Positions 48,125 through 53,801 of a stretch of DNA of 53,801 nt are shown here, in pieces. The notes under the pieces are model-generated. The model made no database searches. It saw only the letters and a list, made by a program, of their open reading frames with translations, and had not been told where the DNA came from. Both the position numbers and the translations under genes were made by a program. Origin of the DNA: Tritrichomonas foetus (lineage: Eukaryota; Parabasalia; Tritrichomonadida; Tritrichomonadidae); NCBI GenBank assembly GCA_001839685.1, contig MLAK01000858.1, positions 1-53,801 of the forward strand. Reading direction: 5' to 3'. Position 1 is the stretch's first letter. Each line of letters opens with the position of its first letter.

Positions 48125-49078
48125 ATGGAAAATATAACACCTGAACAAATCTTAGTCGAGTCTGACTCACAGGAAAAGGAAAATAATGAGCCAGATTTAA
48201 ACAGAAAAGAAGACGAAAAAGAATGCCACCAAAGAAAAAAACAATGTTGTGGTAGAAGATGTCATTGGAGACGCCATTACAATAGCAATAATGATAAAGA
48301 GGAAGGAGAAGAAGAATGTTTTGATGTACCACCACCATTATGGGTAATATATCGCCATGGAAAATTCGGCAGACATTTATGGAGAAGAAATGAAAGAAAA
48401 TGCTACAGAGAAGAAGAAAGTGAAAATGATGAAAAGAAAGAAGCTTTAAACAATCAAATTAGAGAAACAAAGAAACAACTAAAAGCTCTAATAATACAAA
48501 AATTACAAAAACAATTTCCAGACTATCCAACAAGAAAATTACACAAAATAGCAAAGAGAATAATGTTCCATAAACTCTGTAAATTTGGAAGATTTGGACC
48601 ACGGAACAGACCACCATATGGAATTCATCCTCCTCCAGTGCCACAATTTTTGGGAGCACCAAGACAATGTGAACTACCACCACAGCAAGGCTCGCGTGTC
48701 TTCCCAGTCTGTGAAAGACCTAAAATAAGAAATCATGAAAGACGTCATGTACATAATCCGAAAAGGAGAGAATGCGAAAAACCACTTTATGGACCTTGGG
48801 GAAGACAATTTGGAGGCCTTTGCGAAAGGCAACAGTGCCACATACCATTCGGTGGAAGATGTGAAAGACCACCATATTTACATTTAGGAGAATACCAAAG
48901 ACCACCACATTCACTCTGTGGACTTCCACCACCGCATCGTCAAGGAGGACGACATGAAATGAAAGGACTCATGCGATGGAGAATGGCAAGATGTCAAATG
49001 CCACCACTACCATTTGGACCATGGGGAAGACCAGAATTTGGATCATATGGACCAGAAATGAGACACTGGTGGAGGTAA
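48125..49078 (+). CDS. Orphan Arg/Pro/Cys/His-rich protein
   Basis: Encodes 317 residues unlike any family recognised. The N-terminal third is charged (Glu/Lys/Arg) with a Cys/His patch (CHQRKKQCCGRRCHWRRH, about 38-55). The middle has a helical basic segment (ETKKQLKALIIQKLQKQFPDYPTRKLHKIAKRI-like region, about 110-145). The C-terminal half is made of irregular units rich in RPP, GPWGR, CERPP and PFG, e.g. GPWGRQFGGLCERQQC and GRCERPPYLHLGEYQRPP. This looks like internally duplicated low-complexity sequence. It is strongly basic, so RNA, DNA or acidic-surface binding is plausible but not shown. Composition is G/C- and purine-richer than neighbours. A decayed copy of part of it follows at 49224-49320. 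Confidence 0.65.
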   Translation: MENITPEQILVESDSQEKENNEPDLNRKEDEKECHQRKKQCCGRRCHWRRHYNSNNDKEEGEEECFDVPPPLWVIYRHGKFGRHLWRRNERKCYREEESENDEKKEALNNQIRETKKQLKALIIQKLQKQFPDYPTRKLHKIAKRIMFHKLCKFGRFGPRNRPPYGIHPPPVPQFLGAPRQCELPPQQGSRVFPVCERPKIRNHERRHVHNPKRRECEKPLYGPWGRQFGGLCERQQCHIPFGGRCERPPYLHLGEYQRPPHSLCGLPPPHRQGGRHEMKGLMRWRMARCQMPPLPFGPWGRPEFGSYGPEMRHWWR

Positions 49079-49697
49079 ATAAGTTTCATTCGAAAATCCA
49101 TAATTTTCTAATAAAGAAGATTTAATTAATTTGCTTTTGGACTATTTTGATTATATAGATTCTATTTTTTTATTCCTGTTGATTCTTTTAGTTGATTTTA
49201 ATATTTATATAAATATTATGGCTAAGACAAATTGGAGGCCCTTGAGAAATACAATTGTGTTACATATCATATTGAAAGACTGGCACATATTGGATCACAA
49301 CACCTTGAAGTGAATATGGAAGACAATTTCATGGATAATTTGATGTCCCATGTAACAAGATCATCTATTTACTAGTCTGATTGAAGAAATATAACCAGAA
49401 CAACTCGATAAACCTAAAATTATTTTCGTCTAATGGAAGTTTTTCTATGAGTTTAAAATGAAAAATAATCTTTTGAGCAACTATTTCACAGTTTTAATTT
49501 AAAAATACTGAATAATTGGATAAAATAGTGAATTAATGAATAATGTTACAATAGTAATTACATTTTATCCCCTCATCTCAATAACAATTATTATTTAGAG
49601 CTAATATTTATTATTCCAAGGAAAAGATTTTAAATTAAAAAAAGAAGAAAAGAGTTTCTTTTACTTTTTTATTAATAAATAAAAATTCAAACAAAAA
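49079..49697. other. Convergent intergenic region containing a gene relic
   Basis: 619 bases between the orphan gene and the CLASP-like gene. Apart from the relic at 49224-49320 it is AT-rich, with nothing recognisable. Confidence 0.55.
49224..49320 (+). pseudogene. Decayed partial duplicate of the upstream Arg/Pro-rich gene
   Basis: Sequence from 49224 aligns without gaps to 48802 onward inside the upstream gene: by hand about 37 of the first 49 bases agree, including TTGGAGGCC and ACATA. Several differences are C-to-T. In the gene's frame the relic reads RQIGGP-stop-EIQLCYISY against RQFGGLCERQQCHIPF, with a stop where Cys (TGC) was. Similarity fades after about 49275. Confidence 0.6.
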
Positions 49698-52322
49698 TTA
49701 ATGGCTAGATTTAACCATCTTTTCCAAATATATCATGATTAATTTTTTCTGTGCAACCGATAATTCTTTTGTATACTGGTCAACTTCATCAGTTCCAACG
49801 ACAGTAAAAATCGATACGAAGCAAAGCACAACTGCTTTTCGAACTTCAGGAATTTCACTTGACATTAATTCGGATAAAGTTAGACACAATTCCGGCAAAA
49901 TTGGCTTGAGAGTGTCTTTTTTCATTCCTTTTATGAGAAGCCTTGAAAAATCGATTGCATTGATAGCAATGTCATAATCAGTTGAAGCCATCATAACTTC
50001 AAATTCCGCAAAAACAAGAAGTATATCACATAATTTATAAAATAGAATTAAAATATTTTGTGCATCTTTTGAATATTTTTCTTTTCGAAGATTCTTAAAT
50101 ACTCCCGGCAAAATTTCTTCGATATCATCGAACCCGCGCTGTTGAATCAAACGAATAGCTAATTTGAACAGCTGTGATGAATCAACGGTCGACTGAATAT
50201 CGGAAACATCTGACGCATTATCAGATGAATGATTTAACGAGTTATCAAATGATCCATTAAGCGAATGAGCGGATGAATCATTAAATGAAGCCATCATTGA
50301 TTGATTAATAATATAGTATACTTTTGTATGAACCATTTTCCATTGAAACGAATATAAATTTTCTACAAAAGTAACAAATTTATGAGGCCAGTCAGGATCA
50401 TTAGGCTCAAACTCAGGTAAATGGACAGGGCGAACTGGTGGGAAACAAACATCAGGCAATAATTCCTTCATTGATTTTTGAAATGAATAAAAGCTTTTAT
50501 CATCCAAATTTGAGAGAAACGAATTTATCGAATCTGGATTATTTTTGTTGATTGCATCTACAATTAGTGCAGCAGATTTTATATCCATTTGGTAGGATTC
50601 AAATGCAATACTCAATAAGCAATCACATATGTATGTTTCATCAAAGCTTATTTTCGATAACAAATTATTTTGTGAAGTCTGATCTTTTTCTTTTTCATAT
50701 TTTGAGTGTAATTCTAATGATTTCATTGAAGAATCAACAAGAAAAGCAGCAAATAAAGACAACCTTGGGGATGGTGGTGAAGAAATCGTTGCTTTGATTA
50801 AACTATCAGCTGGGAAATAAGTAGCCAGTTCATGTAAAACCTTCATTGCGTTTGTTGAAGCACGAGCTGAGCCTTTTGAAGCTTGATTTAATAAAATTGG
50901 AATAATTTGATTCAATTTCTTTTCAATAGCTCTGGAATAATGTGGTAATAATGACCTTAAAACAGAAATCGCAGAAACAGCTAAAATTTGTAATGAACAG
51001 CATTTTATCACATCATCAACAATATTATCAATATTAGATGATAATTCTTCAAATTCGCCATTGCCAATTAATTCTCGAACAGTACTTAAAAAGACTCTTC
51101 CGTGACCATTTGCTTGTCGAATTGAAGGTTTTGGCATTGGCATTGTTCGGTTTCGATAATCTGTAACTGATGGAGATCGATAATGTCTAATAATTTCCTG
51201 TTTGGGTGTCGGTTTCATAATGTCTGATTCTGAGGCGCTTTTCTTAGAATCAATTTGTTCAGTTTGGGGTTTTATTATGGCAGTAATATCAGCTGATTTA
51301 ATTTGTTCTGTTGATATTTGATTCACATCTTTTATTTGGTTTGATTTTTGTTCTGATTTTTGATTCACCTTTGGATTAACTTTCTGTACCATGTCTTTCA
51401 AGGTAAAAATCTCTTCGTTAATTATTACTTTTTTCAATTTCGGATCAAGATTCGAATTTAATATTTCTTCGTAATGATCATGTGATTGTGTTTTGAATTG
51501 TTTTATTGCTTTACAAGCAAAACTTCTGATTTCATTATTTTTATCAAGAATCAAGCTTAATAAAGCTTTAGATAAATTATTCCATCCATTTTCAATAATT
51601 TCTGGAGTAGCTGAAGCAACAAATATATTCAATACTTCAGCAATAATCATTCTTTGTTGAGTACTTTTTGTGTTTGTGAGAATAATGATTTGATTCATGA
51701 TTTTTAAAGTACAGCAAAATTGAGAAATAGTGAAAAGTGCGTTTCTGCAACATTCAAAAACATTATTGTTATTGAGCTTATTGTCAGTTGTACCACTATA
51801 TGTATTATAAATACTATAATCTTTATTCAAACCAAGAGATTGATTTGAATTGAATGATGGAAAATTTTGAATAGCTTGTTTGGTCAACGGTTTTACATAA
51901 TTTCCAATGTCTTCAAATTTATCGCCTAATTGAATTGCAAGTTGAACTATTAATGCACATGCTGTTTTTATACTTGTATTCCGAATGTTCAAAAGGCTGG
52001 CCACAATGCCATCATAAAGGTGTTTGACTTTTTGAATGACTATTTGGCTGCGTCTTTGATCATTTAAAATCCCACTGCTGATGAGTGAAAGCAGTCTATT
52101 CATTGCCATGATTCGGATATCATATTTAATTTTGGGTGACATTTGTTCCTCGATGGTTTTCAATTCTTCTACAAGGTTGGATACTTCAATAAAATTATTA
52201 ATATTAGGAATTTTTGGCTTATTCGGAGTGTCATCGATTGTTTCATGTAGACTAGGTTTTGTCAGGGTCCTGTAGGTTTTTGTGAAGGTCGTTGGCCGAA
52301 ATCGTTGCGACTGAGCAAGCAT
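49698..52322 (-). CDS. CLASP-like TOG-domain microtubule-associated protein
   Basis: Encodes 874 residues, mostly HEAT-type helices. Residues about 45-290 form a TOG-like array: MSPKIKYDIRIMAMNRLLSLI, then IRNTSIKTACALIVQLAIQLGDKFEDI, which is the CLASP-type R-S...A-C...LA..LG..F pattern, then LDKNNEIRSFACKAIKQF. A Lys/Gln/Ser linker (about 310-400) with basic PMPKPSIRQANGHG precedes a second helical block (about 405-560) and a third (about 600-874), with a Ser/Asn repeat (NDSSAHSLNGSFDNSLNHSS) between. CLASPs bind microtubule plus ends and tubulin. Crescerin/TOGARAM and cytoskeleton-associated ARM proteins are alternatives. Confidence 0.7.
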   Translation of the reverse strand: MLAQSQRFRPTTFTKTYRTLTKPSLHETIDDTPNKPKIPNINNFIEVSNLVEELKTIEEQMSPKIKYDIRIMAMNRLLSLISSGILNDQRRSQIVIQKVKHLYDGIVASLLNIRNTSIKTACALIVQLAIQLGDKFEDIGNYVKPLTKQAIQNFPSFNSNQSLGLNKDYSIYNTYSGTTDNKLNNNNVFECCRNALFTISQFCCTLKIMNQIIILTNTKSTQQRMIIAEVLNIFVASATPEIIENGWNNLSKALLSLILDKNNEIRSFACKAIKQFKTQSHDHYEEILNSNLDPKLKKVIINEEIFTLKDMVQKVNPKVNQKSEQKSNQIKDVNQISTEQIKSADITAIIKPQTEQIDSKKSASESDIMKPTPKQEIIRHYRSPSVTDYRNRTMPMPKPSIRQANGHGRVFLSTVRELIGNGEFEELSSNIDNIVDDVIKCCSLQILAVSAISVLRSLLPHYSRAIEKKLNQIIPILLNQASKGSARASTNAMKVLHELATYFPADSLIKATISSPPSPRLSLFAAFLVDSSMKSLELHSKYEKEKDQTSQNNLLSKISFDETYICDCLLSIAFESYQMDIKSAALIVDAINKNNPDSINSFLSNLDDKSFYSFQKSMKELLPDVCFPPVRPVHLPEFEPNDPDWPHKFVTFVENLYSFQWKMVHTKVYYIINQSMMASFNDSSAHSLNGSFDNSLNHSSDNASDVSDIQSTVDSSQLFKLAIRLIQQRGFDDIEEILPGVFKNLRKEKYSKDAQNILILFYKLCDILLVFAEFEVMMASTDYDIAINAIDFSRLLIKGMKKDTLKPILPELCLTLSELMSSEIPEVRKAVVLCFVSIFTVVGTDEVDQYTKELSVAQKKLIMIYLEKMVKSSH

Positions 52323-53461
52323 AGGCGCGATCTTTTATATTTCAAATTCGTACACAAAATTTCTATGATCATTGAAATACATGATTGATTTTTTCATAAA
52401 AGATTCACAAAACCTTCATTGAATTGATAACTTTTTAAATTGCATTCAGAATATTTACTCAATGATTCTATACATATTTTCTATTAATTATAAAAAGATG
52501 TTCAATGCATTTGAGATAAGAATTTAGAGATGAACAAAAATGAATGAAAAATTTGTATGGTTTTGAGACAATAGAAATATTGTAGAAAGATTCCCAGATT
52601 TATTCACAATCAATTTAATCACTAAAATACATGAGGAAGTTTCACTCAAAAAGATTTTTCGACAGAATAGATTTGTTGATTTATATGAACTTTTTCAGAG
52701 TATTAAACGTTCTCCTGGTCGAAAAAACTATTGACCTTCATTCAATATTGTTATAAACGGCTCCTCATTTTCAATGCATTTGATATCACTTTCAAAAGTA
52801 CTCGTTTATTTGGGAAACCCGCCTTTTTAAAAGAATAGATTTTTCCACTTATCAGTTGAAAATTTGGATAAAAATCCTGATTGACTGTCAATTAATGATC
52901 AACTCCAGTGAAGGGTTGACTAATCAGCTTTTTGAGGATAATAGTACGATTTTGCAACGAACTTTTGTAATAAATTGCCCGTTTATAATAGTAACTTTTT
53001 GTATTAATACATAGAATAATTTGAATAAAACATATTTTTTTCAAAACAATTGATGATTCAAAAAAACATCATAACATTTTCTTTGAATCAGATTTCCTGA
53101 AAAATAGACTCAGATATAACAAAAGCGGCAAAAAAATGTTGAAAATAGGGAAAGTAGATAAATGAAACTAAAATCATTTAGAGAGAAATGGACAAAGAAG
53201 TAGAGAGCAATCCTTGATGATAAAGCAATCCCAGTTTCAAAATAAGTTTATATAAAATCGGAGACGAGCCATAGATATTGGCACTATGGAAAAACACGTT
53301 TTGATGACAAAAAAGACAAAGTACGATTGGGATATGAAACCATATTTTTAATTTATATAAATATTAAACATTCCAATGATTATGAATAGAAAGATAGTTG
53401 AAGACAAAAAGATTATTTGATTAAGAAGGGATTAATTATTAAATTGATTTTTATTATATTA

Positions 53462-53484
53462 ATTTATGAAGATTCTTCATAAAT
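53462..53484. repeat. Perfect 23-base palindrome
   Basis: ATTTATGAAGA (53462-53472), a central T, then TCTTCATAAAT (53474-53484): two exact 11-base inverted arms. Confidence 0.8.
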
Positions 53485-53614
53485 GAAGATAAAATTATTA
53501 GTAAATCCAGTAAAATGTTTGACATAGATGATTTTCAAGTATAAAAAAAGGAAATTGATTGAAAATATCATATCAAGTAATAAAAAAGAAATCATCTTTC
53601 AAATATTCTATTTA

Positions 53615-53778
53615 GTAGACCTATAAGTTGTGATAAGTTGCAGCTTCGCTTCAACTTATCCCAACTCAAAATTCATGAATGAGAAAACCAACGAAAGTAG
53701 ACCTATAAGTTGTGATAAGTTGCAGCTTCGCTTCAACTTATCCCAACTCAAAATTCATGAATGAGAAAACCAACGAAA
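53615..53778. repeat. Two perfect 82-bp tandem repeats with internal hairpin
   Basis: The 82-base unit occurs at 53615-53696 and again at 53697-53778 with no difference. Each unit includes a hairpin from AGTTGTGATAAGTTGCAGC through loop TTC to GCTTCAACTTATCCCAACT: 17 of 19 positions pair. ATTCATGAAT, itself palindromic, follows. The unit is richer in G+C than its flanks. It could be the edge of a satellite array, a hairpin-type element or a repeated small-RNA unit. Confidence 0.9.
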
Positions 53779-53801
53779 TCATAAATGAAAACATAAAAAA
53801 A

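Larger units (their letters stand above)
52323..53801. other. Terminal gene-free region, AT-rich
   Basis: 1.48 kb with no supported gene. It contains a repeated 14-base word TTCAATGCATTTGA (near 52501 and 52771), a 23-base palindrome (53462-53484) and the 82-bp tandem repeat (53615-53778). Confidence 0.6.

Noticed and set aside
49131..49313. 60-codon frame after the Arg/Pro-rich gene
   Set aside because: It runs partly through the decayed duplicate in a different frame from the parent gene.
1..53801. tRNA genes or CRISPR arrays
   Set aside because: No intergenic T-loop (GTTCGA-type) with an acceptor stem was seen, and no regularly spaced direct repeats of CRISPR form; only reading by eye was possible, so a tRNA scan could still find one.

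Overview
This is nuclear DNA from an AT-rich, essentially intron-free protist. Most likely it is a parabasalid of the Trichomonas/Tritrichomonas type. The reasons are long uninterrupted reading frames, very short 5' leaders with TCA-pyrimidine-A/T initiator-like sites a few bases before several start codons, standard stop codons (TAA and TGA both end ordinary genes), and typical families: BEACH, ankyrin-RING, SAPS-like, BAR-like, CAMK kinases and PI3K. The species cannot be fixed from the window. Starts given here are ATG only; where a longer frame opens with TTG or GTG, the first ATG was used.

Layout. 0.1-5.5 kb: an eIF4G-like translation factor, a Yip1-family Golgi membrane protein, and, from a shared promoter region, a capping-enzyme homologue whose two catalytic centres both look destroyed. 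6.6-11.8 kb: a MARK/SIK-type kinase with a UBA-like segment, convergent with an LtaS-like membrane phosphotransferase/sulfatase-fold protein. 13-25 kb: a class I-like PI3-kinase and a 2414-residue BEACH-WD40-zinc protein. 25-31 kb: a BAR-like coiled coil, a CMGC pseudokinase and an importin-7/8-like karyopherin. 31-34 kb: a broken ankyrin-RING gene and a small membrane protein. 34-42 kb: a SAPS-like protein, an importin-beta-family protein, a coiled-coil protein and a PPP-family pseudophosphatase. 43-52 kb: a mitotic cyclin, a long coiled-coil protein, an Arg/Pro/Cys/His-rich orphan followed by a decayed partial copy of itself, and a CLASP-like TOG protein. The last 1.5 kb has no gene and ends in two perfect 82-bp tandem repeats that carry a strong hairpin.

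Functional themes are phosphorylation and lipid signalling (kinase, PI3K, SAPS), membrane traffic (Yip1, BEACH, BAR), nuclear transport (two karyopherins) and cell cycle/cytoskeleton (cyclin, CLASP). The genes are not an operon; each appears to have its own promoter. The most notable observation is three pseudoenzymes in 40 kb (capping enzyme, CMGC kinase, PPP phosphatase), each keeping its fold signature while losing catalytic residues. Other points worth a second look are a 120-base GC-enriched structured element at 42.6-42.7 kb, a decayed element with ATACCCG ends at 8.2-8.8 kb, two short T-rich insertions in the ankyrin gene, and a recurring GGCCAAAT motif in promoter regions.
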